From positions 1-40,037 of the forward strand of contig NZ_LOED01000021.1 of the NCBI RefSeq assembly GCF_001562425.1: DNA of 40,037 bases, read 5' to 3'. Shown here piece by piece: positions 8,530 to 16,394 of this stretch. Source of the DNA: Fervidicola ferrireducens. Lineage in GTDB: Bacteria; Bacillota; Thermosediminibacteria; Thermosediminibacterales; Thermosediminibacteraceae. Each line of letters opens with the position of its first letter. The stretch's first letter is position 1. The notes beneath the pieces are model-generated. The model was not told where the DNA came from and ran no database searches. It worked only from the letters and a program-made list of their open reading frames with translations. Made by a program: the position numbers and the translations under genes.

Positions 8530-10149
8530 TTAATCCATTTTTGCAGAAGTGGTTTTTTCAGTCTTACCCGCCGCTTTCAAGGTATTGTAGGTCACAAGCA
8601 TAAGGATTATAGCCAGCACGAACAGCGCAATCGATAGCAATACGAGGATGTAGTTTCCGGCCCTGTAAAAGTTCTTCATCAAAAGCAAAGTGGCAGAAAG
8701 CGTCACGGCAAACATCCAAAGCATGGGGAGAAAGGTCATAAGCGGATTTTTGCCCGTTCTTACGAACCAGGCAGTAAGCGCAAGCAGCGCCAGTGCGGAA
8801 AGGAGCTGGTTGGCAGATCCGAAAATCGGCCAAATTTTCTGATATCCGTAGGCCAAAAGAATGTACGCGCCGAAAATTGTGATGAGAGTCGCAACGTACT
8901 TGTCGGATAGCGGATTTTTTTCGGTTCCCTTCGTCTCAAAGTATTCCTGAAATATATATCTCCCCAACCTTGTGGCCGTATCGAGACTGGTAAGGGCAAA
9001 CGCAGTAAAGGCCAATGTCACGAATACTTTGCCGAAATCTTCAGGAATACCGAAAGAAGTCATGAATTTTGCAATGCCTTTGGCAAAAATTTCAGCAGGG
9101 CTTCCTTCAGCTTTTGTGACGTAAGCCACCGAAATTAAAGCAACTATAGCCAGAAACCCTTCTATGAGCATGGCGCCGTAACCTACAAAACGTGCATCGC
9201 TCTCAGATGAAAGTTGTTTGGCGGTCGTGCCGGAACCTACGAGCGAGTGAAATCCGGAACAGGCACCGCACGCAACGGTGACAAATACCATCGGGAAAAG
9301 GTATTGGACACCGGAGCCGGTCGTCAAGGAAAAACCTTTATACGCTTCAAGCTGCAAAACTGGGTGCATCAGGATAATCCCTAGCGTACCTCCTATAAGC
9401 ATGGCATATAAAAGGAAGGAATTCAGGTAATCCCGAGGTTGCAGCAAAAGCCAAACGGGAAGTACCGACGCAAAGAAGATGTATACGAGCAATATGTACT
9501 GCCACGTGGTTTTGTCGAATTTCATAAACGGATATTTATATCCTAACCACACGGACAAAAATATAAGTGCTACACCTACTACGGTAGAAACAGCAAGGCT
9601 TGCATTCCTCCGATAAACAAATTCCCCAAAGAGTATCGCTATAAATATGAAAAGCACAGAAGCGGTCCCGGCTGCCGGCGTTGCAGCGAAAGCCTCAGCC
9701 GTGATGCTGGTAAATGCGGCCACAACCAGGACAAGGGTAAGCCATGCAAATATATTGAAGAGCTTTTTCCCGCTCGTTCCGATATTGGCTTCAATTATTT
9801 CACCGATGGATTTGCCCCTATGCCTTATCGATGCCAGCAGCGAACCAAAATCGTGGACCCCTCCTACAAATATAGTGCCGAGCACAATCCACAGATATAC
9901 CGGAAGCCATCCGAATATCGCAGCCTGTATGGGCCCCGCTATCGGCCCTGCCCCTGCAATGGAAGCAAAGTGATGTCCCAAAAGGACGTATCGGTTTGTA
10001 GGCACGTAATCCACTCCATCGTACATCTCGTGGGCTGGTGTCTTTCTCGAAGGGTCTATTCCCCACTTTTTGGCCAGGTATGCCCCGTAGCTGGCGTAAG
10101 CAAGGAGGAATAAAATAGCCCCAACAACTAGCAGTACAAGGGAATTCAT
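8530..10149 (-). CDS. cstA: CstA-family transporter, second copy
   Basis: A 539-residue polytopic membrane protein, longer than the copy at 3843-5276 and clearly paralogous. Family motifs include RKTPAHEMYDGVDYVPTNRY, GHHFASIAGAGPIAGPI, HDFGSLLASIRHRG, ACGACSGFHSLVGSGTT and LTSLDTATRLGRYI. The GHHFASIAGAGP motif is of the E. coli CstA/BtsT type, while the other copy has LLNIAGLGPIYG at that position. ATG 10149 follows AAGGAGGCGGAC. It has its own promoter and repeat-type operator upstream. Probable substrate is pyruvate or another small carboxylate or peptide (family knowledge). Confidence 0.92.
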   Translation of the reverse strand: MNSLVLLVVGAILFLLAYASYGAYLAKKWGIDPSRKTPAHEMYDGVDYVPTNRYVLLGHHFASIAGAGPIAGPIQAAIFGWLPVYLWIVLGTIFVGGVHDFGSLLASIRHRGKSIGEIIEANIGTSGKKLFNIFAWLTLVLVVAAFTSITAEAFAATPAAGTASVLFIFIAILFGEFVYRRNASLAVSTVVGVALIFLSVWLGYKYPFMKFDKTTWQYILLVYIFFASVLPVWLLLQPRDYLNSFLLYAMLIGGTLGIILMHPVLQLEAYKGFSLTTGSGVQYLFPMVFVTVACGACSGFHSLVGSGTTAKQLSSESDARFVGYGAMLIEGFLAIVALISVAYVTKAEGSPAEIFAKGIAKFMTSFGIPEDFGKVFVTLAFTAFALTSLDTATRLGRYIFQEYFETKGTEKNPLSDKYVATLITIFGAYILLAYGYQKIWPIFGSANQLLSALALLALTAWFVRTGKNPLMTFLPMLWMFAVTLSATLLLMKNFYRAGNYILVLLSIALFVLAIILMLVTYNTLKAAGKTEKTTSAKMD

Positions 10150-10254
10150 AAGTCCGCCTCCTTATGCAATTGGTATTAATTTTTAAATCTGCGGTTTTGC
10201 ATTACTTAAATCCCTCACCCCCTCACACCAAATCAATTTCTTTTTTTAAATATT

Positions 10255-10285
10255 ATTATAGTTGAAATTATCTTTTTAATGTCAT
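10255..10285 (-). promoter_or_regulatory. Promoter of the second cstA gene
   Basis: Minus strand: -10 TATAAT at 10255-10260 with -35-like ATGACA at 10280-10285 and a 19-base spacer. The poor -35 and long spacer are what one expects of an activator-dependent promoter. The direct repeats sit just upstream. Confidence 0.5.
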
Positions 10286-10290
10286 AATTT

Positions 10291-10325
10291 CCCTTATTCG
10301 GCCAAAATTTAACCCTATTCGGTCG
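10291..10325 (-). promoter_or_regulatory. Candidate LytTR operator: 21-bp-phased direct repeats
   Basis: On the plus strand CCCTTATTCGGCC (10291-10303) and CCCTATTCGGTCG (10313-10325) are direct repeats whose TTCGG cores are 21 bases apart. LytTR regulators bind pairs of short direct repeats about two helical turns apart just upstream of -35, and that is exactly where these lie for cstA. Assignment to the neighbouring LytR-type regulator is inference. Confidence 0.5.
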
Positions 10326-10448
10326 TATTTGGGGGTATACGGTATAGTAGTTGACTTCGTGATTTCTTTATATAATCAACTCAATTCTATGTTATAATTT
10401 TTCTGTGAAAATTTTTCTATGAAATTAAATTAAGCGGAGGGAAAAACC

Positions 10449-10886
10449 TTGGCTTTACAAACTGGCCCCATCACTTTAGATACTCTAAAGCGCGGGCTGA
10501 AATCGGGCATCGACGTTACCTGGCAGCTGGCAAAGGTGATGATTCCCATTTATTTCATCGTCACTTTATTGAAGCATACTCCCATCCTCGGTGCAATAGC
10601 CCAAGTCTTCGCACCGCTCATGGGGTTTTTTGGTCTACCGGGAGAAGCCGCTCTGGTGCTGGTCCTCGGCAATCTGGTCAACTTATACGCAGCGATAGGC
10701 GCAATAGTATCCCTTTCCCTTTCCCTAAAAGAAATAGCTATTCTGGCGATAATGCTTTCATTCTGTCACAGCCTGCCGGTTGAAACCGCATTGGCAAAAA
10801 AAATAGGCCTCTCGGCCATAAGCGTAATAGCTGTAAGGATGGCACTTGCCGTCCTATCCGGACTGGCATTCAACATTTTACTTTAA
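10449..10886 (+). CDS. Gate-domain (nucleoside recognition) membrane protein, first of a pair
   Basis: A 145-residue membrane protein with about four hydrophobic segments and the Gate/nucleoside-recognition domain seen in SpmA, SpmB and the permease core of nucleoside transporters. Helpful patterns are LKSGIDVTWQLAKVMIPIY, PLMGFFGLPGEAALVLVLG and the FCHSLPVETALAKK loop. It is shorter than SpmA or SpmB (about 180-200). The TTG start at 10449 follows GCGGAGGG by 8 bases. The next gene encodes a second Gate protein, so the two probably form one complex. Transported or sensed substrate unknown. Confidence 0.75.
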   Translation: MALQTGPITLDTLKRGLKSGIDVTWQLAKVMIPIYFIVTLLKHTPILGAIAQVFAPLMGFFGLPGEAALVLVLGNLVNLYAAIGAIVSLSLSLKEIAILAIMLSFCHSLPVETALAKKIGLSAISVIAVRMALAVLSGLAFNILL

Positions 10887-10900
10887 AAGGGGTGTTCGCC

Positions 10901-11353
10901 TTGCTTGAAGCTTTAAAAGAGGCTGCAGTTGGTTCAATACAATCCATAAAGCAGATTGCCATCATCGTAATACCGATAATGCTCGTCATGGAAATTCTAA
11001 AGGACATGGGACTCCTAGACCGCATCGCCGACTGGTTCTCGCCGGTAGTCCGGATATTCGGCATGAGGAAAGAGTCGGCGTTTCCGCTGGTGATAGGAAT
11101 AATTATAGGGCTTTCTTACGGGGCGGGGATAATATTCAAAGCCGCCAAGGAAAACAAGTTGTCCAAAAAGGACCTTTACCTTATAACTTACTTTCTGGTG
11201 GCGGCTCACGCGGTCTTCGAAGATACGGCGATTTTCGCCGCCCTCGGCGTAAGCGCCGTATTGCTTCTCGCGACGCGCCTTGCCGTCGCGGCAATGTTTA
11301 CTTTTCTTGCATCAAAGGTCATAAAAGAAACTGAAAAAGAGGTGAACTTATGA
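10901..11353 (+). CDS. Gate-domain membrane protein, second of a pair
   Basis: A 150-residue partner of the preceding protein. It has hydrophobic helices around residues 20-40, 65-80, 100-125 and a C-terminal helix, with ESAFPLVIGIIIGLSYGAGI and VAAHAVFEDTAIF matching the Gate domain of COG3366-type proteins. A TTG start at 10901 is favoured because AAAGGGG lies 8 bases upstream; an in-frame GTG at 10892 overlaps that site. It begins 14 bases after the first gene and overlaps the MazG-like gene by ATGA, so all three are one operon. Confidence 0.75.
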   Translation: MLEALKEAAVGSIQSIKQIAIIVIPIMLVMEILKDMGLLDRIADWFSPVVRIFGMRKESAFPLVIGIIIGLSYGAGIIFKAAKENKLSKKDLYLITYFLVAAHAVFEDTAIFAALGVSAVLLLATRLAVAAMFTFLASKVIKETEKEVNL

Positions 11354-11676
11354 ACCCACAAAACAAGAACAATTTTAAGGTAATAAGCCTGCCGAAACTC
11401 AACGGACTTACGCCTACCCTGGAATCTACAGCGCTGAAGCTCATGGAAGAAGCCGGCGAACTTGCCCAGGCCATCGGTAAATTCCGGGCAAAAAGCGGAG
11501 AAAACATAAAGATGGACGAAAAAGAAGTTGTGGACAGAATGGCAAGGGAGCTTTTAGATGTGGCGCAGGTAGCGGTGTCCATGATGTTTGTTTTGGAGGA
11601 AAATTACAACATAGACCTGGAGGAAAAGTTAAAGCAGCATATAGAAAAGCTCAAGGCTAAAGGGTATTTGAAATGA
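11350..11676 (+). CDS. MazG-like nucleotide pyrophosphohydrolase
   Basis: A 108-residue all-alpha protein of the MazG/dUTPase-C superfamily. The magnesium-binding EExxE is at residues 33-37 (EEAGE) and ExxD at 67-70 (ELLD), the order and spacing of the family. Such enzymes hydrolyse (deoxy)nucleoside triphosphates to monophosphate and pyrophosphate, often as house-cleaning. It overlaps the upstream Gate-protein gene by four bases, so translation is coupled. The context suggests nucleotide or nucleoside handling at the membrane, which is inference. It ends 3 bases from convergent rho. Confidence 0.85.
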   Translation: MNPQNKNNFKVISLPKLNGLTPTLESTALKLMEEAGELAQAIGKFRAKSGENIKMDEKEVVDRMARELLDVAQVAVSMMFVLEENYNIDLEEKLKQHIEKLKAKGYLK

Positions 11677-11679
11677 CTT

Positions 11680-12945
11680 TTAAGTGAGGTGCAGTTCGTT
11701 AATCATGGAAGCCAGGTTTTCTAAAAATTCCCTGTTGCTGCGGGTTTTCTTCAACCTGTTTATGAGGGTGCTGGCTGCTTCAACAGTATCCATTGGAGCT
11801 AGGGCCTTCCTCAACACCCAAACGGCTTCCAGCTCTTCTTTCGAAAGCAGCAATTCCTCCCGGCGGGTGCCCGACTTTTTTATATCTATGGCTGGGTAAA
11901 TTCTGCGCTCAGCTAATTTTCTGTCCAGGTGAATTTCCATGTTGCCGGTGCCCTTGAATTCCTCGTAAATGACGTCGTCCATACGGCTTCCCGTTTCCAC
12001 CAGGGCGGTGGCGATTATGGTCAAGCTTCCGCCCTCTTCTATATTGCGCGCAGCTCCAAAAAACCGCTTGGGCTTATGTAGGGCGCTGGGGTCTAACCCA
12101 CCGGACAGCGTCCTCCCCGTCGGCGGCACCACCAGATTGTTGGCTCTGGCAAGGCGTGTTATGCTGTCGAGCAAAATTACCACGTCTTTCCTGCTTTCCA
12201 CAAGTCTCTGCGCGCGCTCGAGCACCATGTCGGCAACCCGCAGGTGATTTTCCGGCGGTTCGTCGAAAGTCGAACTCACTACATCACCGTTTACTGAACG
12301 CCTCATATCGGTTACTTCTTCGGGCCTTTCGTCTATCAACAGCACTATAAGTTCCAAGTCCGGGTGATTTTTCGAAAGAGCGTTGGCAATATTTTTCAGC
12401 ATCATGGTTTTACCCGCTTTGGGTGGGGAAACTATAAGAGCCCTCTGTCCCTTTCCTATGGGAGAAATTATATCGATTATCCTGGTGGAAAGGTCTTCGG
12501 GGTCGTGCTCCAGTGTGAGCCTGGGTTGCGGAAAAATAGGAGTTAACGAATCGAAGTGAAACCTGCTTACGGCGTGTTCCGGATCAAGGCCGTTTACCTC
12601 GTGGACCTGCAGCAGGGCTCTGTATTTTTCGCCCTCTTTCGGAGGTCTAATTCTTCCCCTGACCAGGTCCCCCGTGCGCAGGTGGAATCGTCGGATTTGA
12701 GAAGGCGAGACATATATGTCTTCATCTGAGGGGAGATAATTTTCTATCCTCAAAAAACCGTATCCGTCCGGCATCACCTCGAGAACTCCTTCGGCTATGC
12801 TCTCTCCCGACTCGGCCGCCATAGCTTCTATTATTTTTACTATAAGCTCCTTCTTCCTGTACTTGTAGTATCCTGGAATCTTCTTTTCCCTGGCTATTTC
12901 GTGAAGCTGGGCGATAGTCTTCTTTTCCAGTTCCTGTGCTAGCAA
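11680..12945 (-). CDS. rho: Transcription termination factor Rho
   Basis: A 421-residue hexameric RNA helicase/ATPase that ends transcription at Rho-dependent sites. Order of parts: N-terminal Rho_N helical domain ([21 protein letters not shown]), RNA-binding cold-shock fold ([25 protein letters not shown]), then the RecA-type motor with Walker A (SPPKAGKT), [10 protein letters not shown], Walker B ([14 protein letters not shown]) and the Q/R loop region ([21 protein letters not shown]). The TTG start at 12945 follows AGGAGGTG by 5 bases; an in-frame ATG at 12966 lies across that site. It is the last gene of a minus-strand run after the kinase. Confidence 0.97.
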   Translation of the reverse strand: MLAQELEKKTIAQLHEIAREKKIPGYYKYRKKELIVKIIEAMAAESGESIAEGVLEVMPDGYGFLRIENYLPSDEDIYVSPSQIRRFHLRTGDLVRGRIRPPKEGEKYRALLQVHEVNGLDPEHAVSRFHFDSLTPIFPQPRLTLEHDPEDLSTRIIDIISPIGKGQRALIVSPPKAGKTMMLKNIANALSKNHPDLELIVLLIDERPEEVTDMRRSVNGDVVSSTFDEPPENHLRVADMVLERAQRLVESRKDVVILLDSITRLARANNLVVPPTGRTLSGGLDPSALHKPKRFFGAARNIEEGGSLTIIATALVETGSRMDDVIYEEFKGTGNMEIHLDRKLAERRIYPAIDIKKSGTRREELLLSKEELEAVWVLRKALAPMDTVEAASTLINRLKKTRSNREFLENLASMINELHLT

Positions 12946-13020
12946 TCTCTCACCTCCTTTTGCCACTTTATAAATAAAAAAATATTTCTCCGTTTGAATT
13001 ATACAGCGGAGAACACAAAA

Positions 13021-13983
13021 TTATTCGGACAGGTTTACATTATACCAAAGATTTAGTCGGTCATCAACGGTCGTCTCCCTCATGGGAAACTCAACGATAA
13101 AGATAGTACCCTTTCCTTCATCCGAACTGAAATAAATTTTCCCCTCGTGGTTTTCCACAATCCTCTTGGAAATGAATAGACCCAGACCCGTCCCGTTCTT
13201 TTTAGTGGTGAAAAAAGGAGTGAAAATTTTATCCCTTACCTCGGGGCTTATTCCTCTCCCGCTATCTTTAACTTCAATCATGACTTTCTCTTCCTTTTTT
13301 GAAACTATAACATCGATACTTCCGCCTTCTTCTACAGCTTCCAGAGCATTCTGAAGCAAGTTTATAAAGACCTGCTCCAGCTGATCCTTATTGGCCCATA
13401 AAAATACCGACTCATCCTTCGCCTGCAGTCTGAATTGGATTTTTTTCTTTTCAAAGCTGTTTTTGTAAAGCTCTACAACTTCCCTTACAAGTTCACAAAC
13501 CCACACCAATTCTTTAGAATCGTTCTGGGTTTTTGCCAGCATCAGAAAATCTTTAACCAGGCTTTCGAGCCTGTCCACTTCGGAAATCATTATCTTTACG
13601 TATTCCTTGCGCTTGTCGCTTTCCGAAAGCGTGTTGTCCAGTATCTGTAAAAAACCGCGAATGGAAAAAAGCGGATTTTTTATTTCATGAACAGCGCTGG
13701 CTGCTAGCTCACCTATGACCGATAGACTTTCAGAGGCACCTTTGTTATCTTCAGACTTGCCTTCATCTTCACAATATACAATGACCCCCGAAACACCTTG
13801 TTTATTTCGGACCACCGTCGTATTCACGTTAAAAGTTTGGCACCCTCTTTTCTCATCCTGCCACTTGTTTTCCAAAACTACAGTATGAGCACCTTCCTTT
13901 ACAAAGACGGCAGGGTCTTCCGAGATCTTGTAACTTCGGTTCGTAAACAAGTCCTCGAAAACGTTTGAATCACCGAAGCTCAT
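13021..13983 (-). CDS. Soluble sensor histidine kinase (sporulation-kinase type)
   Basis: A 320-residue kinase without membrane segments. Residues 1-75 resemble a PAS domain. HisKA follows with H99 in AVHEIKNPLFSIRGF, and HATPase_c has N box INLLQNALEAV, G1 DSGRGIS and G2 GTGLGLF. Soluble kinases of this layout phosphorylate Spo0F in spore formers, and the next gene upstream encodes a Spo0F-like receiver, so the pair probably works together. ATG 13983 follows GAGAGGAG by 7 bases. It is 25 bases downstream of the receiver gene. The signal is unknown. Confidence 0.9.
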   Translation of the reverse strand: MSFGDSNVFEDLFTNRSYKISEDPAVFVKEGAHTVVLENKWQDEKRGCQTFNVNTTVVRNKQGVSGVIVYCEDEGKSEDNKGASESLSVIGELAASAVHEIKNPLFSIRGFLQILDNTLSESDKRKEYVKIMISEVDRLESLVKDFLMLAKTQNDSKELVWVCELVREVVELYKNSFEKKKIQFRLQAKDESVFLWANKDQLEQVFINLLQNALEAVEEGGSIDVIVSKKEEKVMIEVKDSGRGISPEVRDKIFTPFFTTKKNGTGLGLFISKRIVENHEGKIYFSSDEGKGTIFIVEFPMRETTVDDRLNLWYNVNLSE

Positions 13984-14008
13984 TCGTATTCTCCTCTCGA
14001 TGCAAATC

Positions 14009-14377
14009 TCAAGATGTCAATGCTCTCCTTATCAGGTTTTCAAGGCTCGATATGTCAAAGGGCTTGACTAGATATGCGAAAGCCCCTCCCTCCAAAGCTT
14101 TTTTAACAGATTTTTTTTCGCCGTCGCCGGAAATCATAATTCCCCGCAAATTTAAATTTATTTCTCTTAGCTTTGATAGAAGGGTGAGGCCATCCATGCC
14201 GGGTATGGCCATATCTATAACCGCCAAATCCGGCTTCATTTCGGCGGCAAGTCGCAGTGCTTCAAAACCGGAGGATGCCCCAAAAACCTCGTATCCCTGA
14301 AATTGAAGGGCTTCAAGGAGCATCCTCCTTACCCATATCTGGTCATCCACCACGAGGATTCTGTTTTTTCGCTCCAT
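14009..14377 (-). CDS. Single-domain response regulator, Spo0F-like
   Basis: A 122-residue stand-alone receiver. It has acidic residues DD at 11-12 (VVDDQ), phosphoacceptor D55 in AVIDMAIPGMDG and K105 in LVKPFDI. VDDQ, IPGMDG and KPFDI are shared with Spo0F, the phosphotransfer protein between sporulation kinases and Spo0B/Spo0A. The switch position carries Ser (MISGD) where Spo0F has Thr. There is no output domain, so it must pass phosphate on or act by protein contact. It lies 32 bases after the SLH gene and just ahead of the kinase gene. CheY-like function is the alternative. Confidence 0.85.
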   Translation of the reverse strand: MERKNRILVVDDQIWVRRMLLEALQFQGYEVFGASSGFEALRLAAEMKPDLAVIDMAIPGMDGLTLLSKLREINLNLRGIMISGDGEKKSVKKALEGGAFAYLVKPFDISSLENLIRRALTS

Positions 14378-14409
14378 ATACTACCCCCTCAACTGCTGCA
14401 CGGTCGATC

Positions 14410-16269
14410 CTAAAATGTCACAAGATCGATTACCACATCCGCATAGAAAATTCCCCGTTCGTACCTGCCCGCTGCAATAATCTCGTCCCCTTCTTCTATA
14501 TAGTCGGCGATATTTTTTACACTTACCTCCCTATTGCCCTTCAAAAAGACGGTATCGCCACTATAATGAATCTCTGCGGTAGTCATTCTTCCTTGCTCGG
14601 TTTCGAATTCAACCACAATGACTTCGGCATCTTCATGCACGTATCTTGCAGTCCCCCGCACCACATTGAGAACCTGCCTCGCCGTCACTTCCATTTTCAA
14701 TATTTCGTCACCTTCCGCCTCGACCTCTACGTAAAAGTTGGGTTTGACATCGAAAATCGTTATGGTCTTTCTATCCTGCGTGATTTTCGAATCCTGGGTT
14801 ACCGTAAAGGTGTGCTCCGCTCCCTCATCGTCGGTAACAGTAATTTTCGAAACATCGGAAATCGAAATTTCCTTGACCACTCCGCTTACACTTCGCTTAG
14901 TGCTTTTAGCCTCTATTTTCGTAACTTTACGGTATTCGACATATAGGGTGACTTCGTCCTGGTTTTTTATGCTCTTTAATTCCGCACTCTTGCCGTCTCT
15001 TTTGACTTCCACGTCCTCTTTCACTTCGAAATCTTCAACACTGCCATCTTCAAGCTCCAGCGTTATTACAGGATTTTTTGCAAGAAAACTTACACTTTTT
15101 ACAGACCCCTTTACCTTTTTTTCCGCACTTTCGGCCTCGATATTGAATACCTTTCCGCCGTAAAGCATTAAAGTCACCATATCTCCCGGTATAAGCTGCA
15201 AAATCGAAGACGCCTTTTCGTCCTTCGTCACCCTTACCGACGCATCCAGGGGGTAAGTTTCGCTATCTCCTGTTTCCTCGTTTTCCACAACTACATACCC
15301 GGTAAGTACGGACCTTAATATGCCTGCTATGGTTTTAAAAGTTGTCGACTGTGCATCATCCGAAAAGGCTTCTATGTACCGCGCGCTGTTGCCATCCGCT
15401 ATTATCCTCAATTTTGTCCCCGGCACTAAATCCTTCAGCGTAATTTCGTTTAGCGTGCCCTGCTGGTCTTTTTCGTATATCCCGCACTCGCTTCCGACAA
15501 AATAGGTCTTGAGCGTACCATCCGCCAGCCTCACATCTATGTAATTTAAGAAATCCGTCTTTACGCTTTCAACTCTGCCGGTTACCATTCTGTCGGAGAT
15601 ATCTACATACTCGGCAATTTGGTTTAAAACCTTGGTAGACTGAGCGCGGGTTATATTTTCTTTCGGCCTGAAGCTTCCATCCTCAAAACCGGAGAGTATT
15701 TTCTTTTCCACAGCCAGCTGAACGTATTTTCTTGCGCCCAGCGGTATTTCATAAGTGTCTTTGAACGCAAGGTTTATGTTTTTTATCGACTGAGCCTCAT
15801 TTTCAAGGCCCAAAGCCCTTACCGCAAAAACTGCCGCTTCGAACCTTTTTGTAGCATCTTCGGGTCTAAAATAGGCGTAATCATCACCCGATATTATCCC
15901 CTTTTCCAGCGCCACAGCCACATAACCCCGGGCCCACAGCGGAATCGAATGAGCATTCGGAAAATCGGAGGGAAGGGCCTTGTTTTTTGCTTCATCTTCC
16001 AACCCCATAAGCCTCACTATCATGGCGATAAACTCCACGCGCTTAACCGGGTCATCCGGCGCGAAAGCATCCGGACTTTTCCCGGTGATCACGCCCAAGA
16101 GGGCCATTTTTTCCACGTAAGGCCGTGCCCATTCGTATCTCTCATGGACCATGTCGGCAAAATTCAGCACAGATGCAAAGACTCGATTTATGTCAGAAAA
16201 ACTCATTAAGGCCAAAAAAATCGAAAGGAAGACCGCGCAAAACTTTCGGGCCCGGTTAGATGGTTTCAC
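14410..16269 (-). CDS. Exported SLH-domain protein with tandem beta repeats
   Basis: A 619-residue secreted protein. A signal peptide (ARKFCAVFLSIFLALMSF) ends around residue 35. Three SLH domains (about 40-225) carry motifs such as YFRPEDATKRFEAAV and SFRPKENITRAQSTK and anchor proteins to cell-wall polymers. The rest consists of about five similar 70-80 residue beta-rich units starting TGRVESV, AGILRSV, KGSVKSV, SGVVKEI and RGTARYV. The GTG start at 16269 is chosen; the in-frame ATG at 16278 touches the AAAGGAG site. Likely a surface-layer-associated protein; the ligand of the repeats is unknown. The signalling genes lie just downstream. Confidence 0.85.
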   Translation of the reverse strand: MKPSNRARKFCAVFLSIFLALMSFSDINRVFASVLNFADMVHERYEWARPYVEKMALLGVITGKSPDAFAPDDPVKRVEFIAMIVRLMGLEDEAKNKALPSDFPNAHSIPLWARGYVAVALEKGIISGDDYAYFRPEDATKRFEAAVFAVRALGLENEAQSIKNINLAFKDTYEIPLGARKYVQLAVEKKILSGFEDGSFRPKENITRAQSTKVLNQIAEYVDISDRMVTGRVESVKTDFLNYIDVRLADGTLKTYFVGSECGIYEKDQQGTLNEITLKDLVPGTKLRIIADGNSARYIEAFSDDAQSTTFKTIAGILRSVLTGYVVVENEETGDSETYPLDASVRVTKDEKASSILQLIPGDMVTLMLYGGKVFNIEAESAEKKVKGSVKSVSFLAKNPVITLELEDGSVEDFEVKEDVEVKRDGKSAELKSIKNQDEVTLYVEYRKVTKIEAKSTKRSVSGVVKEISISDVSKITVTDDEGAEHTFTVTQDSKITQDRKTITIFDVKPNFYVEVEAEGDEILKMEVTARQVLNVVRGTARYVHEDAEVIVVEFETEQGRMTTAEIHYSGDTVFLKGNREVSVKNIADYIEEGDEIIAAGRYERGIFYADVVIDLVTF

Positions 16270-16340
16270 GGATTCCATCTCCTTTCATTTTTTTCCTTTT
16301 GTCTATATATTCTACAAAAACCAAGTAATTCCTTCTTTTG

Positions 16341-16369
16341 AAGAAAAAAGGGCGATAAGATCGCCCTTT
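16341..16369 (-). terminator. Intrinsic terminator between the two SLH genes
   Basis: Perfect stem AAAGGGCGAT / ATCGCCCTTT with a 3-base loop, followed on the minus strand by TTTTTTC. It ends the transcript of the 16395-17720 gene. Confidence 0.9.
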
Positions 16370-16394
16370 CTCCCGCTTACCCCGTTTTTATGCT

